Shown: positions 9,000 through 18,273, numbered from the stretch's first letter. The stretch is DNA of 64,000 bases from Paenalicyclobacillus mengziensis (GCF_017298635.1 NZ_CP071182.1:4378001-4442000), one strand, 5' to 3'. Notes: generated by a model not told the origin, from the letters alone. Made by a program: numbers and translations.

Positions 9000-9818
9000 A
9001 TGCCATGTGTCGTCATTACGGGTAGTAGTCGAGGACTCGGTTTTGCGATGGCTGAACGCTTTCTCAGGGCCGGATACGATGTTACCCTGTCCGGACGTTC
9101 TGAAGATACATTGCTGACTGCAGCAAACCGGCTCGGGACGTACAAAGGGCATATCCTGGCTGTGGTTTGCGACGTACGCGACAGGCGGGATGTGATTCGG
9201 CTGTGGGAGAGTGCTGTTGAGGGTTTTGGAACTATTGACATCTGGATCAACAATGCCGGCATAAACCAGCCAGACCTGCATCTCTGGGACATTTCTCCGG
9301 AGGATGTCGATCACGTTGTTGAAACCAACCTTCTCGCCACAATCTATGGTTCACAGGTTGCGATGCAAGGCATGCTTCGGCAGAAAAAGGGTTACATCTT
9401 CAATATGGAAGGCTTCGGCAGTAACGAAATGCAACAAGCCGGGCTCAATTTGTACGGCACCACAAAACGCGCTCTGACTTACTTTACCACCGCCTTGGCA
9501 AAGGAAGCCAAAGACACCCCCGTCAAGGTGGGACTGCTGAGTCCTGGAATGATGGTGACAGACTTTATCACCCAAACGGAGGGCATCATCAACGACCCCG
9601 AAAAATCACGTAAAATCTTTAACATCCTGGGTGATAAACCGGAAACCGTTGCAGACTTTCTCGTGTCTAAAATGATTGCTGGACCCAAGAATGGTGCACG
9701 CATCGCCTGGCTGACCAAATCCAAGGCCACATATCGTTTTATGACAGCTGGATTCCGAAAGCGCGACTTGTTCACCGATAGCAGTCCAGCGCAACCAACT
9801 CACGACGCACATTCATGA
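9000..9818 (+). CDS. SDR resembling NYC1/NOL-type reductases
   Basis: A 272-aa SDR with TGSSRGLG (7-14), NNAG and YGTTK (Tyr152, Lys156). The strand that normally carries the catalytic serine reads IFNMEGFGS, resembling the FNMDGAGS motif of plant chlorophyll b reductases (NYC1/NOL) and related bacterial SDRs. A photosynthetic role is not implied; the substrate is unknown. The ATG follows AGGAGGG. The C-terminus ends in a His/Asp/Ala-rich tail that runs into a triple 17-bp repeat. Confidence 0.85.
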   Translation: MPCVVITGSSRGLGFAMAERFLRAGYDVTLSGRSEDTLLTAANRLGTYKGHILAVVCDVRDRRDVIRLWESAVEGFGTIDIWINNAGINQPDLHLWDISPEDVDHVVETNLLATIYGSQVAMQGMLRQKKGYIFNMEGFGSNEMQQAGLNLYGTTKRALTYFTTALAKEAKDTPVKVGLLSPGMMVTDFITQTEGIINDPEKSRKIFNILGDKPETVADFLVSKMIAGPKNGARIAWLTKSKATYRFMTAGFRKRDLFTDSSPAQPTHDAHS

Positions 9819-9861
9819 TGTGGATGTATTCATGATGTGAATCGATTCATGATGTGGACTT
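9811..9861. repeat. Three 17-bp tandem repeats
   Basis: ATTCATGATGTGGATGT and two close variants occupy 9811-9827, 9828-9844 and 9845-9861. The first copy overlaps the stop codon region of the upstream SDR gene. Confidence 0.92.
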
Positions 9862-9899
9862 TCAGAAAAATGTGTTGATTCTACGAGAGTAACCTGTTG

Positions 9900-10364
9900 T
9901 CAGCCAATCCACGCACGCCACAGGTTCGTTGTCGGACCTGGAGGAAATGCAATATATAGCAGGATGAAGACCGTCAGGCCGGTAGCAGCGGTAATGAACC
10001 AGATGGTCACAGTCCATGGCCCAATGCGTCGGTGACGCTCAAATCTTGCTTTGAACGCCCATGTCAGTGTGATAATACCAAGAATCGCTGCTACAGTGGC
10101 AAGAATCGAGTGAGACTGTAAAAACGCGTAGTAGAATGAGGCTACGTGTTTTGGGCCTCCAAATGCCGTGTCTCCAATCAAAAACGTTTTTAGTACGTAC
10201 GTGATAAAAAACAGAGAGGCGAGTATCGAGCCGGTGATCATGAAACGACGGTGGGTCTCTACACGTTTTTTACGAATATGCATCCATCCAAATGCAAAGA
10301 CAATTGCACTGGAGATAATACAGGCTTCGTTAAAATACGATAGAACAATATTCGCAACAGACAT
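9900..10364 (-). CDS. DUF420 membrane protein (CtaM/YozB-like)
   Basis: A 154-aa integral membrane protein with about four to five membrane segments and conserved histidines in WMHIRKKRVETHRRFM and FLQSHSILAT. This matches DUF420, whose staphylococcal member CtaM is needed to mature a haem-copper oxidase; B. subtilis YozB is another member. A similar role for the oxidase encoded at 26.6-30 kb is plausible but unproven, since the gene lies 16 kb away. It is followed on the same strand, 46 bp upstream, by another membrane gene. Confidence 0.83.
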   Translation of the reverse strand: MSVANIVLSYFNEACIISSAIVFAFGWMHIRKKRVETHRRFMITGSILASLFFITYVLKTFLIGDTAFGGPKHVASFYYAFLQSHSILATVAAILGIITLTWAFKARFERHRRIGPWTVTIWFITAATGLTVFILLYIAFPPGPTTNLWRAWIG

Positions 10365-10410
10365 CTCTTAGCCTCCCTATGCTCCTGTAATTGATGTTTC
10401 TAGTGATTCA

Positions 10411-10869
10411 TTATAAACGAGGTTTAAAGGCACCCATGATGAGACTAACCAACAACAGTATAAACACAATCACAAGCCAAGCGTAGTAAATGCGAAACTG
10501 GTGAGTTACGGCAGCGTTCATTTCAGCGTGATCCGCGTGCTGAAGCAGTCGTTTCCCCATTCTCGTCAACACAAAGACCGAGACGATGAAAGCAACAACT
10601 CCAAGCCCTTGCATGGTCGTAAGCCAAAGTGAGCCCAACACAGATTTCGGCTGTACCAGTAGGGACAGCAGTAAACCACCGACTGCGGTGAGTCCTGCCC
10701 CCAAGTGACTCGTGCGAGTTATCACACGCACCATCGTTCGCACATCCACAGTATCTCGCTCTTGAGGTACGAATGACTTTTTCGAGGGCCACATCAGAAC
10801 ACCAGTAGCGATTCCCCCAAACCAAAGTGCAATCCCGCAAACATGGATAAGCCACCAGAAGTGATACAT
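10411..10869 (-). CDS. Four-helix membrane protein (CopD/DUF2269-like)
   Basis: A 152-aa protein with four predicted membrane segments. The N-terminus (WWLIHVCGIALWFGGI) and histidines near membrane ends resemble the CopD/DUF2269 group, whose members handle copper or haem, but the match is loose. It starts 46 bp upstream of the DUF420 gene on the same strand, so a shared transcript is likely. AAAGG lies ten bases before the ATG. Two very short ORFs linked by TGATG junctions precede it. Confidence 0.65.
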   Translation of the reverse strand: MYHFWWLIHVCGIALWFGGIATGVLMWPSKKSFVPQERDTVDVRTMVRVITRTSHLGAGLTAVGGLLLSLLVQPKSVLGSLWLTTMQGLGVVAFIVSVFVLTRMGKRLLQHADHAEMNAAVTHQFRIYYAWLVIVFILLLVSLIMGAFKPRL

Positions 10870-11091
10870 TGATGCACAACCTTTTCTGCCAGGCAGCCAT
10901 TATCTCTGCAGCCGTCAATTTGTTCGCTGTTGACATCACAATGGTACCCACGCACGCAAATCGAACATCACCTGTACAGGCGGTTCTTCTGGAACATCAG
11001 AGCCTCCTCTTATTCAAAATACCACGATATATCCCAATTGCAGATTGATATCGATGAATCGGACAAAACCATACTACAACAATAAGAACGA

Positions 11092-11128
11092 CGTGCCAAT
11101 TGGATAGCCAATTCACACGCCGTTTTTT
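11092..11128 (+). terminator. Orphan plus-strand terminator
   Basis: CGTG-AATTGG (11092-11103) pairs with CCAATT-CACG (11108-11119) with a small internal loop, followed by a six-T run (11123-11128). No plus-strand gene ends nearby. Confidence 0.6.
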
Positions 11129-11161
11129 GTCCCCACGTCGTTTCGATGCGTCGCTTCAGAC

Positions 11162-11186
11162 AATAACGCGCCACGAGCGCGTTATT
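11162..11186. terminator. Hairpin after the aminopeptidase gene
   Basis: A perfect nine-bp stem AATAACGCG/CGCGTTATT with a seven-base loop lies 24 bp beyond the stop of the minus-strand aminopeptidase gene. The T-run is weak. Confidence 0.6.
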
Positions 11187-11209
11187 CCGAGTTAGAGCAG
11201 TGTGTTTGA

Positions 11210-12454
11210 TTAAAGTGAATTGACAAACCTGCCCTGCTGCATAATGGGTACCGTCTTTCCGTCGGCCAACTCAGCCTCAATATTGAGTTCAGGTGACCCT
11301 ATCATAAAATCGACGTGAACCAGGCTGTCGTTGAGCCCTTGGCCCTCCCACTCATCACGAGCAAGGTCGCGCCCCCCCTGAATCAACGGATATGCCATTC
11401 CAATGGCTAAGTGACACGAAGCATTCTCATCAAACAGGGTGTTGTAGAACAAAATGTTCCGCTCGGCGATTGGAGAGTTTACCGGCACCAATGCCACTTC
11501 TCCAAGGTAGTGACTGCCTTCATCGGTCTCGACAATGCTGCGCAAGGCCTCGAGACCAGAGTCTGCCTTATATTCGACAATGCGGCCGCCCTCGAACCGA
11601 AGCTCGAGACCTTCAATCAAAGCCCCGCCGTGATTGAGCGGCATTGTGCTTTTTACCACGCCATTGACCCCGGTCTTCATAGGCGCTGTAAAGACCTCTT
11701 CTGTAGGCATGTTGGGCACATACTCAATCCCTTCTGGGGTCTTGTTCAAGGCTGCTTTCCAGAAGTGTTCCGGATGAAACTCAATCCACAGATCCGTGCC
11801 ACTCCCCGTATAGTGAAGCTTTCGGAAGTTCAGTTGGTTGAGGGCATCCGCACGCTTGCGCAAACGTGCAATGTGGTCGGTCCACTCCTGAACCGGATCG
11901 GCTCCGAGGGCCCGACTGCAAAACAGGATTGCCTCCCACAACGCTTCGACCCGCTGTGACTCTGGCAAGTTTGGGAACACCTTGTCCGCCCATGACTGTG
12001 TCGGAACAGACAAGAGCGACCAGCTGTACTCCTCATTCGTGCGTCGACGAGTGAAAGGTTGATATATCTCCCGATTCATGCGCTCAGCTGCGCCCACACG
12101 TCTCGAATCTACTCCTTTAAATAAGTCGGGGTTTGAAGCGGGCAAGGCTAGATACGCAGCACCTTGTGTCGCAAGTTGTTCGACCCACTGTGCCTGCCAG
12201 CGATATCTCTCCTCAAGTGTCTTCAGGTCGCCTCTGGCAACGGTCTCGCGAAACCAGTGCTCGTCGCCCCAGTCTATCTGGACAAACTTTGCTCCCATGT
12301 CATAAGCTACTTCAGTAATAATGCGCGCAAACTCAACGTGTTCAGGAAATACCTGGCGGTTACCATAACCGACGACGAGGACTTGATCTCGTTGCAGGTT
12401 TAGTCCAACTTTGAGTGCTAACTGAGCGTATTTCTGCAAGTCTTCACGCCGCAT
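11210..12454 (-). CDS. M29 family aminopeptidase (AmpS-type)
   Basis: A 414-aa metallo-aminopeptidase of family M29 (AmpS/PepS/aminopeptidase T). The C-terminal half carries the metal-binding elements of this family: Glu in the EEVFTAPM segment, Glu in YLGEVALV, His in ENASCHLAIG and the HVDFMIG motif with His and Asp. Length is normal (about 410 aa). These enzymes use a dinuclear Co/Zn-type centre and remove N-terminal residues from peptides in the cytoplasm. AGGAGGA precedes the ATG. The gene is monocistronic and followed by a hairpin. Confidence 0.92.
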   Translation of the reverse strand: MRREDLQKYAQLALKVGLNLQRDQVLVVGYGNRQVFPEHVEFARIITEVAYDMGAKFVQIDWGDEHWFRETVARGDLKTLEERYRWQAQWVEQLATQGAAYLALPASNPDLFKGVDSRRVGAAERMNREIYQPFTRRRTNEEYSWSLLSVPTQSWADKVFPNLPESQRVEALWEAILFCSRALGADPVQEWTDHIARLRKRADALNQLNFRKLHYTGSGTDLWIEFHPEHFWKAALNKTPEGIEYVPNMPTEEVFTAPMKTGVNGVVKSTMPLNHGGALIEGLELRFEGGRIVEYKADSGLEALRSIVETDEGSHYLGEVALVPVNSPIAERNILFYNTLFDENASCHLAIGMAYPLIQGGRDLARDEWEGQGLNDSLVHVDFMIGSPELNIEAELADGKTVPIMQQGRFVNSL

Positions 12455-12580
12455 GTTCCTTCCTCCTGTTGTGGTGAACTGTGTGAATGGTGCACACTAT
12501 GTAGGCAAGTATACGCCCTCAGCATAGCACACTGGGATTGGGGTTCGCATACGTGGCGGCGCTGATTGAGGTTTTCTCTC

Positions 12581-13321
12581 CTACATGTGCATCAAGCCAG
12601 GGAACAACTGACCGAGACCCGTGGCTGCCATTTGAATCGCAATAATGGACAGTATAAAACCCATCAGCCGTGTCACGACGTTGAGCTGGGTTTGCGTAAT
12701 TCTCCGATGAATGTGTGTAGCATAGTAGAAAATCAGAAAGGTGACGGCCAACACCACGCTGAATGCGAGGAAAACTACAATACTGCGGCTCACAATGTCC
12801 GTGCCCGCTGAGAGCGCCATGACACTCGTTATCGTGCCCGGCCCGGCAACAACCGGAATCGCGAGTGGGGTGAGCGTGATGTCTTCTTTGGGATGTCCAT
12901 TCGCAGTACCGTTCGCAGTACCGTTCGCAGCTCCGTTTACAGTTTTATGCAAAGCGCTTTGCAGGGGTCCATTGGCAGTGTCCTGAGTTTTTCTTTGTGG
13001 ACTCAGTTCGCTCTTTTCTTCTGATGGGTCTTGAATGGAGGATAATTTGGCATGAAGCAGGTCGTAGGCGATTCCAAACAACAGGATGCCCCCAGCGACC
13101 CGAAACGCGCTGATTGTAATACTAAACCACTGCAAAATAAGATTCCCCAGCAAGAGAAACGCAAGGAGAATCAAAAAACTGTTCAAAATGGTTCTCTTCG
13201 CGACCTGTCTTTGCTCCTGCTGTGTATATCCTCCAGTCAACGCGATGAACGTAGGCAAGATACCCAGCGGATTGAGGACGGCAAAAACCGAAATGAGTGC
13301 ATGAATGAAGAATGCGAACAT
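12581..13321 (-). CDS. MarC family membrane protein
   Basis: A 246-aa UPF0056/MarC protein with about six membrane segments. The family signatures FAVLNPLGILPTFIALT near the N-terminus and IPVVAGPGTITSVMAL after the central loop are clear. The function of MarC proteins is unknown; the early link to antibiotic resistance was not upheld. The central loop (about residues 105-145) is unusually long and contains NGxANGTANGTANG repeats encoded by 12-bp DNA repeats, so the loop has grown by repeat expansion. Confidence 0.88.
   Translation of the reverse strand: MFAFFIHALISVFAVLNPLGILPTFIALTGGYTQQEQRQVAKRTILNSFLILLAFLLLGNLILQWFSITISAFRVAGGILLFGIAYDLLHAKLSSIQDPSEEKSELSPQRKTQDTANGPLQSALHKTVNGAANGTANGTANGHPKEDITLTPLAIPVVAGPGTITSVMALSAGTDIVSRSIVVFLAFSVVLAVTFLIFYYATHIHRRITQTQLNVVTRLMGFILSIIAIQMAATGLGQLFPGLMHM
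12902..12937. repeat. 12-bp repeats inside marC-like gene
   Basis: CGCAGTACCGTT occurs twice in tandem (12902-12925), followed by the variant CGCAGCTCCGTT. They encode the Asn-Gly-Thr/Ala-Ala repeats of the MarC loop and keep the reading frame. Confidence 0.9.
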
Positions 13322-13350
13322 AACGACTCCTTAGTTTTCGTCAACCGAAT

Positions 13351-13380
13351 TGTTGTGACTATCACTGTTGTGACTATCTT
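13351..13380. repeat. 15-bp tandem duplication
   Basis: TGTTGTGACTATCAC (13351-13365) is followed by TGTTGTGACTATCTT (13366-13380), 13 of 15 bases identical. It lies between the VOC gene and the MarC gene and reaches the VOC stop codon. Confidence 0.88.
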
Positions 13381-14218
13381 AGAACACTTGCACACGCACA
13401 CCGTGTAAGGGTTCTAATTGCGGATGGATGGTGCCTGCATCAAGACTTATCCTGCCCTGTCCTTCGATATTTGATTTCGGTGCAAAGTCAATTTGCATCG
13501 CACGCTCACCATAGCGCATTAATTCCTGCTTTAGTTGTGCCGACTCTGGCTCCCAGAACGCAAGGCGCACGTCACCAGCAAAGCAATCAGCGACCGTACC
13601 ATAGCCTTCGATATACTTCTTATTCGCGTCAAGGGAACCGAAATACCGCTCCCAGCGGATCTTCAGGGAATCAATATCACGGACCAAGGAATGGATGGCA
13701 ATCAACTGAAGGTTGTTTGGTTGCTCAATGGTGACACCTGCCTCGGTCAGCGCCGTTCGCCGTTGTTCATCGGATTGCCCCCAGTCAATCACAAACGGCA
13801 AAGCATAATCAGTAGGACCGTCCTGACCAGGAAACAACAGCCTCCAACGCAGCACACTGCCATCCGGCCGAACACGGTGACCTGCTATGGGTCCCCAAAA
13901 TGGCAGCCCTTTACTCGCCCATTCTGCAGCTAAACCGTTGACGTCTTGGGTCCTCAGCGCAAATTGACCGACACCTTCATGCACTGACAAACTGCGTAAG
14001 ACCTCTCGTCCGAACCTGCTCTTTGCAGCGAATACGAAGTTTTTAATACCTATCCACTCGATATATGATAAGTTGAAATATGCCAACTCATTGTGTGTGC
14101 CCCAGTCTGGGTGCTCTCCACCGCGAGTACCCGTCCAGCCATATCGGTCCTCGAAGGCTCTGCGAACCTCATATGGATCATTCACGGCATGAAGTAGATG
14201 GTCGACAGAAAAGTCCAT
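13379..14218 (-). CDS. VOC/glyoxalase-like domain protein
   Basis: A 279-aa protein of the vicinal oxygen chelate superfamily, best matching the larger glyoxalase-like type with two beta-alpha-beta modules. The N-terminus VDHLLHAVNDP supplies the usual first metal-ligand His, and the second half starts at about residue 160 (LQLIAIHSLVRDID). The substrate is unknown. It lies just upstream of the MarC gene on the same strand, with 57 bp between them. AGGAGG precedes the ATG. Confidence 0.8.
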   Translation of the reverse strand: MDFSVDHLLHAVNDPYEVRRAFEDRYGWTGTRGGEHPDWGTHNELAYFNLSYIEWIGIKNFVFAAKSRFGREVLRSLSVHEGVGQFALRTQDVNGLAAEWASKGLPFWGPIAGHRVRPDGSVLRWRLLFPGQDGPTDYALPFVIDWGQSDEQRRTALTEAGVTIEQPNNLQLIAIHSLVRDIDSLKIRWERYFGSLDANKKYIEGYGTVADCFAGDVRLAFWEPESAQLKQELMRYGERAMQIDFAPKSNIEGQGRISLDAGTIHPQLEPLHGVRVQVF

Positions 14219-14367
14219 TCGAGTTCCTCCTGACCCCGTTGCACAACTTGGCAGCTATTTTCACACTGCACAACTTCACTGCACAACTTGGCACCCATGT
14301 TGACACCAGACGACAGCCTACACAAGGTACGAAATGACTATTTTTGATACAGATAGACAAAATTCAC

Positions 14368-14507
14368 TCACATCGCAGACTGTGTATCTGGATGCTCATA
14401 GTCCTCGATGAGCGGAGAGGACTGTTCCGTGTAGTGGATGTGAAGCTGATGCAGAGCGCGTGTACAGCCTACATACAATAGTTTTGCGCTTTCCGGCGTG
14501 TCATCAT
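14368..14507 (-). pseudogene. helD: helD 3' fragment, cut off by the IS element
   Basis: This stretch encodes the last 44 residues of HelD after the insertion site: DTPESAKLLYVGCTRALHQ and a short tail. The YVGCTRALH segment is motif VI of the UvrD/HelD helicase superfamily and completes the ATP site. It is separated from the rest of the gene by the IS1380-type element. Joining base 16106 to base 14502 restores one frame, with the junction ...NNYD-DTPES.... It could only be translated from an IS-internal start, so it is probably silent. Confidence 0.9.
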
Positions 14508-16105
14508 CCCGGATTTCGACGGTTATGTCCTCTTTAAATTGACCTAAATAATTGAAAAGGTGCTCCATCTATGGCTAAATTGGGTTTGTCGAGAACACAA
14601 TCCAAGCCAGAAAGGAGCACCTTTTGGGTGAATCATACACCAAAACACCGCCGTAGGAAAAGCTGCAAAGTACATACTCGCTTCGACCTCCACGCTGCCA
14701 CTGCTTTTGGAGGGGCTGCAGGACTCATTGATTTCACTCTCAAAACCGGTATTGAAAAGAACTTTCATACGGAGGGGCTGCGCAAACGAAAGGACGCTAA
14801 GTTCCAAATGGATGACGTGGCTCTCACCTTCCTACTCGGTTCGCTGCTAGGTCAAGAGCGGATTTTCCACTTCGAAGACATCGAACAAGACCCGCTTCTT
14901 ACACTCAAACTGGATTTGCCAAAGCTACCCGATACGACTCTACTGTATAAGGACTTGAAACGAATGGGTTCCTCTGCAGGAATGAAGGCCGTTCGCTCAG
15001 CTCAGCGCCAAATACTAAAGTCCATACTCCCTGAGGGGAGTGACATTGTTGTTGACATCGATTCCTCTGTAGAGACAGTGTTTGGACATCAAGAGCAGTC
15101 TGCCGTCGGGTTTAATCCGCATCACCACGGAAGGGCAAGCTTTCATCCCTTACTGGCGTTTGACTCGCAGACGGGGTGCTGCATTTACGACGAATTGCGC
15201 TCCGGTGCCGCCCATACAGCGGATGGGTTTGCAGACTTCTACGAAGCGATTAAGAAGCAGTTGCCTGCAGGCGTCAACATCCGGGCTATCCGCATCGACA
15301 AGGGGTTTACCGGAGAAAAAGTGTTTCAGCCACTGGAACAAGACAGCCGAGATTACGTCGTGAAGCTCAAGTGGACAAAGAGGCTCGCAGAGTTGGCGCA
15401 AGCGCCAAATCTGGCCTGGCACTGTATCACACAGAGTGACCAGGAACACTGCGATGTTGCCTCTATCATGTACCAGGCAACATCTTGGGAAAAACCTCGG
15501 CGAGTTGTAATCGTTCGTCGTTTAGACATCGATCCGGACGAGGTCCTGTGCGCAGACTGGCTTTGGGAGTACGAAGCGATTGCCACAACGTTCGACTGGA
15601 GCGGTGAGGATGTTTGGCACTTCTACAACTTCCGTGGCAACGCCGAGAATCACATCAAGGAAGCGAAATATGGATTCGCAGTTGACCAATTTTCCAGTCA
15701 GAACTTTGGTGCCAATCAAGCGCTACAAGGCCTGAAGTTGTTAGCATACAACGTGCTCTTACTCTACAAACAGGTAGCGCTACAGCCTGGGGTGCGTCAA
15801 TGGACAGCAGGTCGACTTCGTCGCAGACTGTTCTTCCTGCCCGGGATCCTGGTCCGTCATGCAAGACAGTGGACAATCCGCTTGCCAGAATTCGCACAAC
15901 GTCTATCCACTCACATACTTCAGGCTGTGCCATAGTGATTTCCAAACTGGATAGTCGAGGATAATGCCCCAAGTGGGGAGGGGGAAACTATGTCCGACCA
16001 TCCCGCAACGTCACGCTGATTCGTCGAAAATGCAGACATATTTTCCAAACAGTGTAATCCCCACCCCTTCCGGGCGGGTTAATGAAAAAACCGTCGAAAT
16101 CCGGG
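14508..16105 (+). mobile_element. IS1380-family insertion sequence (1598 bp)
   Basis: The element is bounded by perfect 17-bp inverted repeats, CCCGGATTTCGACGGTT at the left and its complement at the right end (16089-16105). It is flanked by a 5-bp direct target duplication ATCAT (14503-14507 and 16106-16110). It carries one transposase gene in the plus direction. Intact ends, an intact transposase and an exact duplication point to a recent, possibly still active insertion. It interrupts helD. Confidence 0.95.
14571..15935 (+). CDS. IS1380-family DDE transposase
   Basis: A 454-aa transposase that should catalyse cut-and-paste movement of the surrounding element. The DDE-type catalytic core is visible: VDIDSS at about 163-168, RIDKGF at about 244-249, and the C-terminal YNFRGNAENHIKEAKYGF region with the catalytic Glu and the IS4/IS1380 Y-(2)-R-(3)-E-(6)-K signature. 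Length is normal for IS1380 and the frame is unbroken. It starts 63 bp inside the left inverted repeat. Confidence 0.95.
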   Translation: MAKLGLSRTQSKPERSTFWVNHTPKHRRRKSCKVHTRFDLHAATAFGGAAGLIDFTLKTGIEKNFHTEGLRKRKDAKFQMDDVALTFLLGSLLGQERIFHFEDIEQDPLLTLKLDLPKLPDTTLLYKDLKRMGSSAGMKAVRSAQRQILKSILPEGSDIVVDIDSSVETVFGHQEQSAVGFNPHHHGRASFHPLLAFDSQTGCCIYDELRSGAAHTADGFADFYEAIKKQLPAGVNIRAIRIDKGFTGEKVFQPLEQDSRDYVVKLKWTKRLAELAQAPNLAWHCITQSDQEHCDVASIMYQATSWEKPRRVVIVRRLDIDPDEVLCADWLWEYEAIATTFDWSGEDVWHFYNFRGNAENHIKEAKYGFAVDQFSSQNFGANQALQGLKLLAYNVLLLYKQVALQPGVRQWTAGRLRRRLFFLPGILVRHARQWTIRLPEFAQRLSTHILQAVP

Positions 16106-18199
16106 ATCATAATTGTTTACATTGACATCAAGCAGAAGTACGGCATCAAATTCCAGACCTTTGGTTAAGTACACAGGCACAACAGATATCCCCCCTGCAT
16201 AGGATTGCTGTCGTGATGTGATGAGATGAGCCTGAATTCCGGCCTCTTCCAGAAACTCGAAAACTGGGTCACAATCGTCTTCTGTGCGACAGACCACCGC
16301 GATGGTATTCGCTCCGTTAGCCGCAAATTCTTGTACACTTTCCAAGACGGCAGAAAGGCGCCGTCCCTTACCTACATCTCTTATCGTCACTGGCTGACCA
16401 CTGCGAAACACCGGTTTGGCCAACGTGAATTGTTGAAAACGTCGGATGATATGGTTTGCAAACTCGATGATCTCCATGGTCGACCGGTAACTGACATCGA
16501 GTTGAAAGAACGCCCGCCTGTCTTCGGGAAACCTGTCGAGAAACTCCGACCAGTCATGAATACCTTGGTAACCATGGATACTTTGTGACAGGTCACCAAG
16601 AATCGTGAACGATCCGCTCGGACAGTATTCCCTTAGAACCGTGATCTGAAATGGTGAAAAATCCTGCGCTTCATCGATGACAACGTGGTCAAACTGTTCA
16701 TCTCCAGCGAGTCCGTTCAACTTCACGTGAATATACAAGAGTGGTGCCAGGTCTTCCAGGTTGACGACGGGTCTCCCGGATTTTTTACTCTTTACAGCTC
16801 GGCCTTTGCTCAAAGCCATACCTTGACGTGCCGAAGGCTGCGCGTTTTTGCCGCTATGACGAGCATTGTCCCCCCAACCCTGGAGTGCCAGCGAAGATGA
16901 CAGGACATCCTCATAAACGGTGTAGGCACTGATGACTGCCCATTTTTTAGAATATGAACGATAACGTGCTGCGGCTTGTTTTTTACGCGATCCGCTTTTG
17001 TCATCCGCCTTAACGTTCCGATACTCCATATCCATCCACCGCTTGACTCTTTGAAGAACGCGGTCACGTCGCACTGCGAGTGGATAGTGACGATATTCCT
17101 CGTAGAACCATTTGCGGATATCGGTGTGTGCGAGCGTTGCTCCTTCCCACGCTTCAAAGTCTCCCTGTGGAACAACGTCTTTTTCCAGGATATTGAGATA
17201 GTTTTGTACCTGTCCCAGAAACTGCATTGATCCCTTGTAACGGGTGACATAAAACTCATTCCCAACTTGCTCGTTTGCCTTGACCGAAAACCAACGTTCG
17301 TAACGGCGCATCGGATCGGCTAAGGCAACTTTCTGGTCCAGCACCTGCAAAGCCCACTTTGCAAACGTCGTCTGTCGAATACCGCCGACGCCGAGTTCTG
17401 GTAAAACTTCAGAAATATAATCAACAAACATCGCATTGGGTGCGAAAATCACCATCTTGTGCGTCCGTATCCGGTCGGAATGCTGATACAAGAGGTACGC
17501 CAGACGGTGCAGCGCCACGGTCGTCTTACCGCTTCCGGCCACACCCTGAATCACAATTGCAAGATTACGGTCAGCGCGGATAATTTTGTCCTGCTCCGCC
17601 TGAATCGTTGACACGATATCTCGCAGCCGGCTTTCCTTGTGCTCAGATAACCGGTAGAGAAGAAACTCATCGGTTACGTTAAGGTTGTCCTGTCCCTTCA
17701 CGTAACTGTCAACGAGCCGCACCAGTTGGCCATCTCGAACGGCAAGGTTCCGCTTCAGTAAGACGTCCGCTTCGATGGTTCCATCCGGTGCCTCATAGGA
17801 TGCCAAACCTTGACCACTAAACGAGTAGAACACGCTGGCTATCGGTGCCCTCCAATCTATCACCAGCCTGTCACCACTCTCGTTGTCGTCAATGCCACGC
17901 TTTCCAATGTATAAGGTGAGCGGAGTACTTTCACCTTGTGGGACCATGTCTAGGCGGCCAAAGTAGGGTTCGGACTGACTGCGGCCCAGTGCATCGACCT
18001 GTTCGTCACGCAGGCGTTCAACCGTTTGTTGAGCCACTTCGTCTGCCGTTTGCGGCTCAGAATCGTCATCGCCGAAATAGCGCGGAATTGAACTCAGGTG
18101 CAAAAGCATTTCATGCACTTTCGCGAGTACCAGAGCGAGTCGCTCCTTCTCCTCCACTTCCGGACCCTGCAGCCTCGACTCTTCGTTTTGCAGACTCAT
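16106..18199 (-). pseudogene. helD: helD 5' fragment (truncated by IS insertion)
   Basis: This is the first 698 codons of a HelD-type superfamily 1 NTPase, which in Firmicutes binds RNA polymerase and recycles stalled complexes. It has the N-terminal coiled coil that enters the polymerase channel, a Walker A GVAGSGKTT near residues 219-227, Walker B HVVIDEAQDF, and KGLEFDAVLLLDV near its end. The IS element then adds nine foreign codons (PGFRRFFH and stop). Restored length would be 742 aa, close to B. subtilis HelD. Loss of motif VI should abolish ATPase function. The ATG at 18199 was chosen by the GGGGGG ribosome binding site six bases upstream. Confidence 0.93.
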
Positions 18200-18225
18200 T
18201 GGCATCCCCCCATGTACATAGAAAA

Positions 18226-18273
18226 GCGCCATCGAGCAGAGCCGCTAGGCTGATGTGCGCGTCGATGGTGCTA
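18226..18273 (-). terminator. Terminator between the MFS gene and helD
   Basis: On the minus strand AGC-ACCATCGA pairs with TCGATGG-C-GCT, with an inner AGCC/GGCT stem, followed by TTTTCT. It should end the MFS transcript just before helD. Confidence 0.65.

Larger units (their letters stand above)
10870..11209. other. 340-bp intergenic region
   Basis: This gap lies upstream of the four-helix membrane gene and downstream of the aminopeptidase gene, both on the minus strand. It holds a perfect palindrome CCTGTACAGG (10971-10980), two hairpins (11092-11128 and 11162-11186) and, on the minus strand, AGAGGAGG followed by a nine-codon ORF MFQKNRLYR. I see no longer gene in it. Confidence 0.6.

Noticed and set aside
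12890..12960. A CRISPR-like array in the repeated stretch of the MarC gene
   Set aside because: The units are 12 bp, contiguous without spacers and in frame with the protein.
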